In this document: positions 45,885 to 54,697 of the stretch, piece after piece
Position numbering within the stretch: position 1 is the first letter of the stretch
Layout: each line of letters begins with the position of its first letter
DNA from: Herbinix sp.
GTDB taxonomy: Bacteria > Bacillota > Clostridia > Lachnospirales > Lachnospiraceae
Reading direction: 5' to 3'
DNA: 64,000 nucleotides
Assembly (NCBI GenBank): GCA_029256105.1
Contig: JAQSYO010000005.1
Span: forward strand, 183,481 to 247,480
Notes under the pieces: generated by a model
What the model was told of the DNA's origin: nothing
What the model saw: the letters and a program-made list of their open reading frames with translations, nothing else
Databases searched by the model: none
Made by a program: the position numbers and the translations under genes

Positions 45885-46982
45885 ATGAAGAAGAAATTAT
45901 TATCTGTTTTATTAGTATTATGTATGGTGTTTGCTGTGTTGGCTACCGGATGCAGCACAGACACAAGCAAGGAGGAGCCAACGGGAACCCCTGACAAGGC
46001 AGAAGCGACAAAAGCAGCAGAGCCAACCAAAGCTCCTGAAGCTACGGAACCTGCTGAGCTACAGAAGGTAACGTTGCAGTTGAAATGGTTACCACAATCA
46101 CAGTTTATGGGATATTATGTAGCGCAAGAAAAGGGTTATTATGCGGAAGAAGGAATTGAAATTGAAATTCTTCCCGGTGGAAGTGATATTATCCCGGAAC
46201 AACAGGTATATAACGGTGTTGCAGATATCGGTGTAACTTGGGTTTCTAGTTTACTGAAATATCAGTCACAAGGCTGGGAGTTAACGCATGTGGGACAGAT
46301 CTTCCAGAAGAGCGCAATGTTACTTGTATCAAAAGCCGCAACCGGAATTAATAGCCCAGCAGATTTGGCAGGAAAGAAAGTTGGATCTTGGTTTGGTGGA
46401 AATGAATATGAAATCTATGCATTACTTGAAGCGAACGGCCTTGACAAAGATAAGGACTTGGAATTGGTACAACAGGATTACACGATGAACCAGATAATCG
46501 GTGGAGAGATCGATGCTGCTTCTGCTATGACCTACAATGAATATGGTCTTCTTCTTGAATCTGGTCTTACCGATGCGGATCTTAAGGTTCTTGATATGAA
46601 TGATGCTGGAGTTGCCATGTTGGAAGATTGCTTATTTGTTAACTCCGAGTGGATTGCAGAAAATGAAGACTTATATGTTCGTTTCTTAAAAGCTTCCATC
46701 AAGGGCTGGGCTGATGCATGTGCTGATCCGGAAGCAGCAGGCAATACCGTATTTAATGTAGACCAGAGTGTATCTCTTGATCATCAGATTTACATGGCAA
46801 AGGAAGTAGCGAAGTTGGTAGTTCCGGAAGGCTTTGATGCTGCTAATATCGGCTATATTGATATGGATGCAATCGGACAGACCGCAGATCTTGCTTTAAA
46901 ATATGGTTTACTTACAGAGGCTGCAGTATTGGATGATACGACGATAACAAGTAAGTATTGGGAACAAGCGGTAGCAAAATAA
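45885..46982 (+). CDS. NMT1/THI5-like substrate-binding lipoprotein
   Basis: The extracellular binding protein of the importer, 365 residues. A lipoprotein signal (LLSVLLVLCMVFAVLATGCS) gives the lipidated Cys at about residue 22, then a Thr/Pro/Glu-rich linker, then a periplasmic-binding fold of the NMT1/SsuA family: LQLKWLPQSQFMGYYVAQEKG, GGSDIIPEQQV, GADIGV-like VADIGVTWVS, LAGKKVGSWFGG. The frame is open upstream but GGAGGT at 45875-45880 and the signal peptide fix the start at 45885. Relatives bind thiamine-pyrimidine precursors, riboflavin or sulfonates; here uracil, thymine or a hydantoin is the contextual guess. Confidence 0.9.
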   Translation: MKKKLLSVLLVLCMVFAVLATGCSTDTSKEEPTGTPDKAEATKAAEPTKAPEATEPAELQKVTLQLKWLPQSQFMGYYVAQEKGYYAEEGIEIEILPGGSDIIPEQQVYNGVADIGVTWVSSLLKYQSQGWELTHVGQIFQKSAMLLVSKAATGINSPADLAGKKVGSWFGGNEYEIYALLEANGLDKDKDLELVQQDYTMNQIIGGEIDAASAMTYNEYGLLLESGLTDADLKVLDMNDAGVAMLEDCLFVNSEWIAENEDLYVRFLKASIKGWADACADPEAAGNTVFNVDQSVSLDHQIYMAKEVAKLVVPEGFDAANIGYIDMDAIGQTADLALKYGLLTEAAVLDDTTITSKYWEQAVAK

Positions 46983-47114
46983 GTAGAGTAAAATAAGTAA
47001 TAGAATATAAGTAGTATAAAAATAAGCTGTAGTAAAATTATTAGTAGTTAATAAGTATTTTCATAGGAGACCGACTTTAGTAAGAGAATGAAATAGTAGG
47101 CTAGCATAAGATAT
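46983..47114. repeat. A/T-rich degenerate TAAGTA-type repeats
   Basis: Immediately after the binding-protein stop, short degenerate units (AGTAAAATAAGTAATAGAAT-like, TAAGTAGTA) run for about 75 bp. No gene is seen. Confidence 0.4.
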
Positions 47115-47172
47115 AATGGAATCTATTGTATGGACACTTTAAAAGGAGTCTTTATAATAGGTTCCATTTTTT
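47115..47172 (+). terminator. Rho-independent terminator after the ABC operon
   Basis: AATGGAA-T-CTATT (47115-47127) pairs with AATAG-G-TTCCATT (47156-47168) including one wobble, followed by T4 (T6 in all). The stretch 47173-47363 beyond it holds only a possible TTGACA (47225-47230) for the serine dehydratase genes. Confidence 0.85.
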
Positions 47173-47363
47173 GCTATTAGAACTTTATATCCTAGAATAA
47201 ATTCATGTAATGTTATACAGATTATTGACAATAATAAATGAATGAAATAACATTAATATACGGATGAAAGCGGAATTGATTAAGATGAGATTTTCATCAT
47301 AGTTTAATACTTATGATACAATAGATTAAATATAAAAAGGCACGAGAGTGAGGAGCAAATAGT

Positions 47364-48038
47364 ATGAACGTATTTGATGTTATGGGACCAGTGATGGTCG
47401 GGCCATCTAGCTCTCATACAGCAGGAGCAGTGAAAATAGGATATACGGCCAGACTGCTTCTAAGAGAAGAAGTTAAATATGCTGATTTATATCTGCATGG
47501 ATCCTTCTTGGCTACAGGGAAAGGTCATGGAACGGATAAAGCTTTGATCGCGGGATTGTTAGGGATGAAGACGGATGATGAACGCATTCCTACAAGCTTT
47601 ACCTTCGCAGAGCAAAAAGGATTGGATTATCGTTTTTCTGGAATTGAATTACGAAATGCTCATCCAAATTCGGTCCTTCTGAAACTAGAGGGAATTCATG
47701 GTAATAAAATAGAAATTGTAGCCTCATCCATTGGTGGAGGAGCAATTGTTATTAATAAAATTGATGGAGTGGATGCTAATATATGTGCATGTTATCCAAC
47801 ACTAATAATAAACAATGTGGATGAGCCGGGACATGTTTCGAAAGTAGCGTCGCTGCTGGGAGAAAGATCAGTTAATATTGCAACCATGCATATTTATCGT
47901 GACAAAAGAGGTGGTAATGCGGTTATGATAATTGAATGTGATCAAGAGGTTTCCCTTGATGTAATTGAAGGGTTGAGAAAATTAAACGGAGTGATTCGAG
48001 TGACATACCTAAGTATGGAGGAGAAAAATGAGCTTTAG
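47364..48038 (+). CDS. sdaAB: L-serine dehydratase, iron-sulfur type, beta subunit
   Basis: The 224-residue beta subunit of the clostridial two-subunit enzyme that deaminates L-serine to pyruvate and ammonia. It starts with the typical MNVFDVMGPVMVGPSSSHTAGA, has ELRNAHPNSVLL and SIGGGAI, and ends with an ACT domain (IINNVDEPGHVSKVASLLGER onwards in two steps). Its stop overlaps the alpha subunit start by 11 bases. It follows a strong terminator, so it is a separate unit from the pyrimidine transporter. Pyruvate from it could serve the upstream aminotransferase, but this is only suggestive. Confidence 0.95.
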   Translation: MNVFDVMGPVMVGPSSSHTAGAVKIGYTARLLLREEVKYADLYLHGSFLATGKGHGTDKALIAGLLGMKTDDERIPTSFTFAEQKGLDYRFSGIELRNAHPNSVLLKLEGIHGNKIEIVASSIGGGAIVINKIDGVDANICACYPTLIINNVDEPGHVSKVASLLGERSVNIATMHIYRDKRGGNAVMIIECDQEVSLDVIEGLRKLNGVIRVTYLSMEEKNEL

Positions 48039-48897
48039 ATCCCTTGAGGAGATAGTGAAACGAAGTGAGGATTTACAAAAAGCCTTCTGGGAAGTTATTC
48101 TAGAGGATGATATCGATGAAAGAATGGTAACTAGTGAAGAGTCCCGTTATAAGATGGAGCAGCTCTACCTAACAATGAAAAATGCGGATGCAGCCTATGA
48201 TAAAAATCTTAAGTCAGCTAGTAAACTTGTTGGCGGTGATGGAGAAAAGATGAATCGCGCATTAAAAGAGGGCAAGGTACTTAGTGGACCATTTATAGGT
48301 GAAGTTATTGCAAAAGCATTAAAAATGGGTGAGTCCAACGCATGTATGAAAAAGATAGTGGCGGCACCAACGGCTGGCTCTTGTGGAGTTATCCCGGCTG
48401 TTTTAATTACCTATGAAGAGCAGAATGAGATTTCGGTAGAAAGAATGGTAGAAGCAATGTACGTTGCCTCAGGAATAGGAGAAGTGATTGCTGCTAGAGC
48501 ATTTCTGGCAGGTGCCGCAGGAGGCTGTCAAGCAGAGATCGGATCCGCTAGTGCCATGGCAGCAGGTGCACTTGCATATCTTAATGGAGGGGACAGTGAA
48601 AGTATCGTTCATGCGGCGGCAATGTCTTTAAAAAACCTCTTAGGTCTGGTTTGCGATACAGTAGGAGGTCTCGTTGAGGTTCCCTGTGTAAAGCGTAATG
48701 TAGTTGGTGCTGTCAACGCAATTGCAAGTGCCGATATGGCAGTAGCCGGTATTCGTAGCCAGATACCACCGGATGAAGTAATTGATGCAATGAGAGATGT
48801 TGGTGAAGCATTACCTCGAACACTTCGTGAAACTGGAGAAGGTGGACTGGCTGCTACTCCGACAGGGGTAGATATTATGAATAGGATAATGGAGTAA
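48028..48897 (+). CDS. sdaAA: L-serine dehydratase, iron-sulfur type, alpha subunit
   Basis: The catalytic [4Fe-4S] subunit, 289 residues. Conserved Cys-bearing motifs are present: AAPTAGSCGVIPAV, GGCQAEIGSASAMAAGAL, and CDTVGGLVEVPCVKRN, which supply cluster ligands, and a C-terminal TGEGGLAATPTG. The ribosome site GGAGGAG lies within the end of the beta gene and the two frames overlap by 11 bases. The PHP phosphoesterase gene starts one base after its stop. Confidence 0.96.
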   Translation: MSFRSLEEIVKRSEDLQKAFWEVILEDDIDERMVTSEESRYKMEQLYLTMKNADAAYDKNLKSASKLVGGDGEKMNRALKEGKVLSGPFIGEVIAKALKMGESNACMKKIVAAPTAGSCGVIPAVLITYEEQNEISVERMVEAMYVASGIGEVIAARAFLAGAAGGCQAEIGSASAMAAGALAYLNGGDSESIVHAAAMSLKNLLGLVCDTVGGLVEVPCVKRNVVGAVNAIASADMAVAGIRSQIPPDEVIDAMRDVGEALPRTLRETGEGGLAATPTGVDIMNRIME

Positions 48898-48898
48898 A

Positions 48899-49615
48899 AT
48901 GATGAATTCTATACGAATAGATATCCATACTCATTCCATAGCAAGTGGACATGCAACGACGGATACGATTACCGATATGTCAAAAGAGGCAAGTAGTAGA
49001 GGATTGCAGGTACTAGCAATCACGGAACACGGACCTGCAACATTGGGTTCCTGTACCAGCTCTTATTTTCGAAGTCTTAAAAATGCACCTAGAAAGCGTT
49101 TTGGCGTTGAGTTACTGTATGGCTGTGAAGTTAATATTCTAGATTGTGAAGGAAAGCTTGATCTAGAGGACCCCATACTTAAGGATCTTGACCTAAATAT
49201 TGCAAGTCTTCATACGCAAAATATAAAACCTGGTTCGGTTCTTGAAAATACAAGAGCTGTCATCGCTGCAATACGAAACCCCTATATTCATATCATTGGT
49301 CATCCGGATGATGAGAAGTACGAGCTGGATTATGAACTTATAATTAAAGAAGCTATGAATAACCATGTACTTTTAGAATTGAATAACAGTTCACTCAACA
49401 AAGGTGGTTATCGTGGAGATACAAAAGCCAATGATATAAAGTATCTTACACTCTGTAAAAATCACTCCTATCCAATTGTTCTTGGAAGTGACAGTCATGG
49501 GAAGGAGCATATAGGCGAATTTAAAGAAGCTCTTTCCTTGCTAAATCAGTTAGAGTTTCCTAAGGAATTAATATTGAACTATGATGATGATTTATTTCAT
49601 AAGTGGATAAAGTAG
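48899..49615 (+). CDS. PHP-domain phosphoesterase (YcdX-like)
   Basis: A 238-residue metal-dependent phosphatase of the PHP superfamily. Metal-ligand motifs: DIHTHSIASGHATTD, ITEHGP, GCEVNILD, ASLHTQNI, IIGHPDDEKY and LGSDSHGKEHIG, giving the usual trinuclear site. The family acts on phosphate monoesters; the natural substrate is unknown. It starts one base after sdaAA (ATG at 48899 or 48902), so it is coexpressed with the serine dehydratase genes. A terminator lies about 220 bp downstream. Confidence 0.9.
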   Translation: MMNSIRIDIHTHSIASGHATTDTITDMSKEASSRGLQVLAITEHGPATLGSCTSSYFRSLKNAPRKRFGVELLYGCEVNILDCEGKLDLEDPILKDLDLNIASLHTQNIKPGSVLENTRAVIAAIRNPYIHIIGHPDDEKYELDYELIIKEAMNNHVLLELNNSSLNKGGYRGDTKANDIKYLTLCKNHSYPIVLGSDSHGKEHIGEFKEALSLLNQLEFPKELILNYDDDLFHKWIK

Positions 49616-49830
49616 AAGAAAGGTTTACAGGAAATAAAATATATTTAAATTTATTAAAAAACACATGTAATAAAATTACGTAAAATAATAATGTAAATTA
49701 AATCATGTGAAATAAATCATGTGAAATGAAAAATATATAAAATATAAAACATGTAAAATAGTATCATGTGAAATGAAAAAATAATTAATAAAAAATATGT
49801 AAAATAAAATGAAGTTAATTAAATATACAA
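49616..49830. repeat. A/T-rich region with CATGTGAAAT / ATGTAAAATAA repeats
   Basis: The motif ATCATGTGAAAT occurs three times (about 49702, 49716 and 49763) and related (A)TGTAAAAT several times. There is no open frame. The same ATGTAAAATAA word recurs after the isomerase gene near 57.3-57.5 kb. Confidence 0.6.
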
Positions 49831-49832
49831 AT

Positions 49833-49869
49833 AAGGACACTTTTTTGGTCAAAAGGTGTCCTTTTATTT
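49833..49869 (+). terminator. Terminator of the sda-PHP operon
   Basis: AAGGACAC-TTTTT (49833-49845) pairs with AAAAG-GTGTCCTT (49851-49863) with one wobble, then TTATTTAT. Confidence 0.82.
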
Positions 49870-50008
49870 ATAGTTTAATTTAATTATACTATAGTTACAA
49901 GAAAGCATAAAATGAAACTTAAGAAAAGAGATATTTAGGCTTCTAGAGAGAAGTATATATACTTCAAGGGAGATTTATTAAGGAAACAAGAAATATTTAG
50001 GCTTCAAG

Positions 50009-50284
50009 AGAGATTTACTTAGGATTTCAAGAGAGATTTACCAGGGATTTCAAGAGAGATTTATTTAGGATTTCAAGAAAGATTTATTTAGGATTTCAAG
50101 AGAGATTTACTTGGGATTTCAAGAGAGATTTACTTAGGATTTCAAGAGAGATTTACTTAGGATTTCAAGAGAGATTTATTTAGGATTTCAAGAGAGATTT
50201 ATTTGAGATTTCAAGAGAGATTTATTTAGTATTTCAAGAGAGATTTATATAAGATTTTAAGAGAGATATATTTAAGAATATAAA
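50009..50284 (+). repeat. 23-bp tandem repeat, about 12 copies
   Basis: Twelve head-to-tail copies of AGAGATTTACTTAGGATTTC+AAG at exactly 23-bp steps (50009, 50032, ... 50262), with 0-5 changes each and decay at the right end; two degenerate copies lie to the left. There are no spacers, so it is not CRISPR. The period is not a multiple of three. It ends about 100 bp before the rhamnulose-phosphate aldolase gene. Confidence 0.93.
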
Positions 50285-50385
50285 GTATTATAGGTGGTTG
50301 CAAATACAATAATTTAGTAGATATCTTCAACGTATGTTTAAAGATATCACGAAATAGAAAAATTTATTCAGTGGAGGTGTTTAAT

Positions 50386-51213
50386 ATGACGATATTAGAA
50401 ACGAAATTCGTAAAGGATTTTATCAGGATGGCAGATGACGGATTTGCGCAAGGATGGCATGAGAGAAATGGTGGAAATTTATCCTATCGAATAAAACCTG
50501 AGGAAGTAGCGGCCATTCAATCAAGACTAAATGCTCCGGGGGACTGGACTTTGATAGGAGCAAGTGTACCTGGATTAGCTGGTGAATACTTTCTTGTCAC
50601 TGGCGGTGGAAAATATTTTAGAAACATTATAGTGGATCCAGAAGTTTGTATCACGATAATACAGATTGATGAAACGGGTGAAAAGTATAGAATACGATGG
50701 GGACTTGTAGAAGGCGGCAATCCTACGAGTGAGTTGCCTACCCATTTAATGAATCATGAAGTGAAGAAAAGAGTATCGAATGGAAAGCATAGAGTTATTT
50801 ATCATGCACATACGACTAATATTATTGCTCTAACTTTCGTACTTCCATTATCAGATGAAGTGTTTACAAGAGAATTGTGGGAAATGGCAACCGAGTGTCC
50901 TGTAGTATTTCCGGCTGGTGTAGGTGTTATTGGTTGGATGGTTCCGGGTGGCAGAGAGATAGCGATAGAGACCAGCAAATTAATGGAGATTTACGATGTA
51001 GCTATCTGGGCACATCATGGAATGTTCTGTTCGGGAGAGAATTTTGATTTAACATTTGGATTGATGCATACGGTAGAAAAGTCAGCAGAAATTTTAATCA
51101 AAGTATTATCAATGAGATCAGAAAAACGTCAGACAATATCGGATAATGATTTTAGAAAACTTGCGAGGGATTTTCACTTAAATTTATCGGAACAATTTTT
51201 ATACAAAAAATAA
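50386..51213 (+). CDS. rhaD: Rhamnulose-1-phosphate aldolase
   Basis: A class II (zinc) aldolase of 275 residues, the length of E. coli RhaD, cleaving L-rhamnulose 1-phosphate to dihydroxyacetone phosphate and L-lactaldehyde. Marks: HERNGGNLSYR near residue 29, FLVTGGGKYFRN, the zinc ligands in YHAHTTNI (about 140) and WAHHGMF (about 210), and WEMATECPVVFPAGVG. GGAGGT at 50373-50378 gives the ATG at 50386; an upstream in-frame GTG would be inside that site. It stands alone between a 23-bp repeat array and a 14-bp repeat. L-fuculose phosphate cannot be fully excluded as substrate, but length and motifs favour RhaD. Confidence 0.88.
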   Translation: MTILETKFVKDFIRMADDGFAQGWHERNGGNLSYRIKPEEVAAIQSRLNAPGDWTLIGASVPGLAGEYFLVTGGGKYFRNIIVDPEVCITIIQIDETGEKYRIRWGLVEGGNPTSELPTHLMNHEVKKRVSNGKHRVIYHAHTTNIIALTFVLPLSDEVFTRELWEMATECPVVFPAGVGVIGWMVPGGREIAIETSKLMEIYDVAIWAHHGMFCSGENFDLTFGLMHTVEKSAEILIKVLSMRSEKRQTISDNDFRKLARDFHLNLSEQFLYKK

Positions 51214-51280
51214 TGAGTAAAAAATAATGAGTAAAAAATAATGAGTAAAACTTAATGAGTAAAACATAATGAATAAAACA
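51211..51280 (+). repeat. 14-bp tandem repeat starting on the rhaD stop codon
   Basis: Five 14-bp copies of TAATGAGTAAAAAA beginning at 51211, 51225, 51239, 51253 and 51267. The first TAA is the rhaD stop codon, and each copy holds TAA and TGA stops. Confidence 0.9.
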
Positions 51281-51300
51281 AAATGTGGAATTACTAGAGG

Positions 51301-51356
51301 ACAACAACCAATGAACTTCATTTTTTCATAATGAGAGCTATTGGTTGTTTGTTTTT
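51301..51356 (+). terminator. Rho-independent terminator after rhaD
   Basis: AACAACCAAT (51303-51312) and ATTGGTTGTT (51340-51349) are perfect arms, followed by TGTTTTT. Confidence 0.85.
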
Positions 51357-51394
51357 ATGTTTCTATTCTATGAGTGGCTCAACTCTGTGGCAAC

Positions 51395-51456
51395 ACAAGA
51401 TACTGTTATTTTTGCCCAATATAATTTGATGTAATCCATTAATTCTTCACTATAAT
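51395..51456 (+). promoter_or_regulatory. 41-bp regulatory element and promoter of the second chemoreceptor gene
   Basis: Element 51395-51435 begins ACAAGATACTGTTATTTTTG and ends TTTGATGTAAT; 15 bases later is TATAAT (51451-51456). It matches 37 of 41 positions at 55590-55630 before the isomerase gene, with the same 15-base gap to TATAAT. It fits an AraC-type activator site overlapping a poor -35. Confidence 0.78.
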
Positions 51457-51482
51457 GAATATAACAATATTAAAACAAGATA

Positions 51483-51502
51483 ACAAGATACTATAATATA
51501 AT
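51483..51502 (+). promoter_or_regulatory. Second CAAGAT site in the chemoreceptor leader
   Basis: ACAAGATACTATAATATAAT repeats the first ten bases of the upstream element and lies between the promoter and ribosome site; a half copy ACAAGAT lies just before (51475-51481). Confidence 0.5.
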
Positions 51503-51520
51503 GCAGTTGGAGGTATACTT

Positions 51521-53677
51521 ATGAAAAAATCACATGTTCTACAAAGATGTATTTCAGTGATTAGCGGCAGGATTAAAAATGGGATTGGAACTATGGGGCA
51601 CGAACATCAGAAAGAAGTAGGGAGAAAAACTAAATTTGGGATAAAGGTAAAATTGATTGTAGCATTTTTTATCCCGGTTTTATTAATTGCAGTGCTCGGT
51701 AATCTTTCTTATTCTCAGGCAGCGAAGGGTCTCATATCAAATTATGAACAAAATTCAAGCAGCACCATGGACATGACGGCAAAATACATAGAATTTGGAC
51801 TAGCTTCAATAGAGTCCATAGCTTTGGAATATACAATCGATCAACAGATATCTCAATATGTACTAGATTATTATTCCGATGATATGGATAGCATGAATTC
51901 AATTATTGAGAATTACGAAACGGAGTTTAATAGAAAGGCTGTTATAGATTCATTTATACAAAACATCCATATCATTCCAATGAGTGGGATAAAAGCCTTG
52001 TCAAGTTTAAAGAAACCGGTGGACGGATTTTATGATAATATTATTGGCGCAGAAGAAGGACAGAGGATAAAAGATAATAAATCTGCTTTTAATTATTTGG
52101 GAGAACATTCGACCATTGATAAGATATTTGGAACCAATCCGGAGGACTATGCCTTTTATCTACATCGTGAATTCCAGATGGGTAAGGCGGGCTTAATCAT
52201 TGATATAGACAGAGCAACAATAGAAATGATATTAAGTGAATTGAATTTAGGTGGATCCAGTAAAATTGCTTTGATTACTAAGGATGGAAAAGAAATTTTT
52301 GTTGGCAGGAATAAAGATGGTGCCATTGAAGAAGCTTCTAATGAGGAGTTTCAGTTTTACTCACAGGATTTTGTACAGGACAGTATTGTTTCAGATGAAA
52401 TGAGTGCTTCACAATATATTAAAGACAATTCCAAAGAGTACCTTTATATGTACAAAAAAATAGGCGAGACCGGTCTAATCCTTACCGGAATGATTCCTAA
52501 GACAATCATAATGGAACAAGCTAGGGATATAAAAACGAATACGATTATATTTACTATATTATGTGGTGTTATAGCAGTGTTAATTGGTACGTTTATGTCA
52601 CAAAGCATAGGGAAAGCGATTCATAATATTACAAAAAACTTAAAATTAATAGCACAGGGTGATCTAACCGTTCATGTAAAAGGTAAGAGAAATGATGAAT
52701 TTGCAATTATAGCTGAAGATCTAATGGAAATGCTAAAAAATATACGTAGCTTAATACAGAAGGTAGCCAATGTCGGTGATCGGGTTTCTGATTCCGCATT
52801 GCAGGTGATAGATACCTCGAATACAATTGCAGCAGCTAGCAATGAAATTTCTACAGCCATCGATGATATTGGCAAAGGAATTGGAGTTCAAGCGGAGGAT
52901 TCACAGGATTGCTTAACGCAGATGGATGGATTGTCGCAGAAGATATCAGCTGTAAATGAAAATATTGTGAATATAGAAACAGTCGCAAATGAGAATAGGG
53001 ATATGATAGTAAAAGGAATTACTACAATGGAAGAGTTGACAAGCCAATCAAAAGCAACGAATCAGATAACAAAATATGTAGTAGATAATGTTTCAGCATT
53101 AGAAGAAAAATCCAAAGCCATAGGTATCGCAATACAGACGATAAACGAAATTGCTGATCAAACAAATTTGTTATCTTTAAATGCTTCCATTGAAGCTGCA
53201 AGAGCAGGGGAGTCAGGAAAAGGATTTGCTGTTGTAGCAGCTGAGATAAGAAATTTAGCAAGTAAATCGATGGAATCTGCGCAACAAATTGAGAAGGTAG
53301 TAAAAGAAATTAAGCAGCAAACAGCGGATACTGTTATAACAGCAAAGAAAGCAGAGAATATCGTAGGGATGCAGGATAACATTGTAAATGCTACTATTGA
53401 AATCTTTAACCATATGATCAGTGGAGTTGAGAGGTTAATGTTTAATTTAAATACGATAGGTGAAAATATGAAGAATATGGAAGGTGCTCGTATCAGTACT
53501 TTAAGTGCAGTTGAAAGTATTTCGGCTGTTTCCGAGGAGACCTTAGCATCTTCTGATACTGTATATGATATCGTTAGTGCTCAATCCAATGCGATTGTCA
53601 GTTTGGAGCAAGCAGCAACACTACTAAATGAAAACTCAAAAGAGTTGGGTATCGCAATCAATAAATTCAAATTATAG
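51521..53677 (+). CDS. Methyl-accepting chemotaxis protein with large extracellular sensor
   Basis: A 718-residue chemoreceptor. A basic cytoplasmic N terminus of about 45 residues precedes the first membrane helix ([18 protein letters not shown], about 45-65). The extracellular part (about 66-330) has the composition of a Cache-type domain. The second membrane helix is [17 protein letters not shown] (about 345), followed by HAMP and the signalling domain with hairpin tip [20 protein letters not shown]. The promoter region shares a 41-bp element with the neighbouring sugar isomerase gene, so the receptor may sense the sugar handled by that locus. Ribosome site GGAGGT precedes the ATG. Confidence 0.93.
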   Translation: MKKSHVLQRCISVISGRIKNGIGTMGHEHQKEVGRKTKFGIKVKLIVAFFIPVLLIAVLGNLSYSQAAKGLISNYEQNSSSTMDMTAKYIEFGLASIESIALEYTIDQQISQYVLDYYSDDMDSMNSIIENYETEFNRKAVIDSFIQNIHIIPMSGIKALSSLKKPVDGFYDNIIGAEEGQRIKDNKSAFNYLGEHSTIDKIFGTNPEDYAFYLHREFQMGKAGLIIDIDRATIEMILSELNLGGSSKIALITKDGKEIFVGRNKDGAIEEASNEEFQFYSQDFVQDSIVSDEMSASQYIKDNSKEYLYMYKKIGETGLILTGMIPKTIIMEQARDIKTNTIIFTILCGVIAVLIGTFMSQSIGKAIHNITKNLKLIAQGDLTVHVKGKRNDEFAIIAEDLMEMLKNIRSLIQKVANVGDRVSDSALQVIDTSNTIAAASNEISTAIDDIGKGIGVQAEDSQDCLTQMDGLSQKISAVNENIVNIETVANENRDMIVKGITTMEELTSQSKATNQITKYVVDNVSALEEKSKAIGIAIQTINEIADQTNLLSLNASIEAARAGESGKGFAVVAAEIRNLASKSMESAQQIEKVVKEIKQQTADTVITAKKAENIVGMQDNIVNATIEIFNHMISGVERLMFNLNTIGENMKNMEGARISTLSAVESISAVSEETLASSDTVYDIVSAQSNAIVSLEQAATLLNENSKELGIAINKFKL

Positions 53678-53785
53678 GCGAAGGAACAACCTTCAGACGA
53701 TTTCTGATAACGCATTAAGGAACCTAGTAGAAGATGTAATTTGGATTTGTGAGAACGGTTTTAGTACAAGAAATATAGTTGTAAC

Positions 53786-53827
53786 CAGAGCCTTAATCGT
53801 TTCTAAATAGATTGAGGCTCTGCTTTT
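53786..53827 (+). terminator. Terminator after the second chemoreceptor
   Basis: CAGAGCCTTAATC (53786-53798) pairs with GATTGAGGCTCTG (53810-53822) with one wobble, followed by CTTTTAT. It lies about 110 bp after the stop. Confidence 0.82.
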
Positions 53828-53940
53828 ATAATTATTTTGTAAAAAGATATCCTAACTAAATTATAAAAAATAATAAACTAGTCGAGAAATATCTCACCAT
53901 TTATTTATTTGTCCTCATCGTAATATTCATTAATGTTAAT

Positions 53941-54108
53941 TCAGCAAAAATTAATAGTACAGCATTGCAACATATAAATGGGTCTGGTGTGTTTAAGACA
54001 ATTCAATCAAATGGTATCTCGTTTTTAGAGAAGATGTTACCTGACGGAAGAGGTATACGCTTGAATATGGATGGAACTTTTAAGGGATTTATTGATCAAT
54101 TTAGATAA
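53941..54108 (+). pseudogene. C-terminal remnant of a toxin-like protein
   Basis: An open frame without a usable start or ribosome site ends at TAA 54106-54108. Its last 40 or so codons read like a real protein end: SGVFKTIQSNGISFLEKMLPD split from GRGIRLNMDGTFKGFID. Such RGIRxNxDGTFKGF endings remind me of the C-terminal toxin domains of polymorphic (LXG/RHS-type) toxins, but I cannot name the family. The frame is closed by TAA at 53857-53859, and the upstream part looks like non-coding drift. The next gene starts 20 bp later and looks like an immunity gene. I call it a 5'-truncated remnant; the alternative is chance open frame. Confidence 0.5.
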
Positions 54109-54128
54109 GAAGAGGAGCTAGTAAAAAA

Positions 54129-54656
54129 GTGAATATAGAAATTATCATTGAGAACATAAATCGTATTGAACTGGATAATATAATTTTTAAAGAGCTAAAT
54201 TTGGATAGGAGAAAAATAAAGTCATCACACTTTTACGATGAAATGAAAAAAGAAGATATCAATATGGATATAATATCCAGCTTGAAAGAGTTCTATACCA
54301 CTTCTGGAACAGGTAATATATATATAAAAGAGCTGGATTTAGGAATATGTATTCATAATGTAATGATAATAATTTCGTTTGATAAAGTTTATGGTGATAT
54401 TGTTCTTAATTTTGAAGAAAACGAATTACTTCAAAAGAATATCGATATTAATAAAGATTACGTGTCCTTTATAAGAAAATCACAAAATATGGTTAAAAAT
54501 TATGATATTGGTGCTATTATTATTGGATATGAACCAGCTTCAGATGAAGATATGCAATTAGTTACTTTTTCAAAAAAAGAAGACACTAGAATAATTGATA
54601 TCAATTTTCCAACAATAATGAACGAATTTAAAAAAATTATATATTCCACCCAATGA
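54129..54656 (+). CDS. Unknown protein, immunity-like, next to toxin remnant
   Basis: A 175-residue soluble acidic protein, rich in Ile, Asn and Lys, with no signal peptide or membrane helix. It has a mixed alpha/beta look: NIYIKELDLGICIHNVMIII, then DKVYGDIVLNFEENELL. I do not recognise a named family with certainty; the size, acidity, high A/T content and position directly after a toxin-like C-terminal remnant are typical of immunity proteins for polymorphic toxins. GAGGAG lies 11 bases before the GTG start. It is convergent with araC-type gene at 54698. If right, it is an orphan immunity gene kept after toxin loss. Confidence 0.6.
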   Translation: MNIEIIIENINRIELDNIIFKELNLDRRKIKSSHFYDEMKKEDINMDIISSLKEFYTTSGTGNIYIKELDLGICIHNVMIIISFDKVYGDIVLNFEENELLQKNIDINKDYVSFIRKSQNMVKNYDIGAIIIGYEPASDEDMQLVTFSKKEDTRIIDINFPTIMNEFKKIIYSTQ

Positions 54657-54697
54657 GTACCTTGGAAGGTTATGAGGAAATACTGGAATATCTATAT

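Noticed and set aside
50009..50284. Possible CRISPR array at the 23-bp repeats
   Set aside because: Units are head-to-tail with no spacers and no cas genes are near.
53628..53810. Open frame of 60 codons after the second chemoreceptor
   Set aside because: It begins within the end of the receptor gene and lacks a ribosome site and any protein-like pattern.
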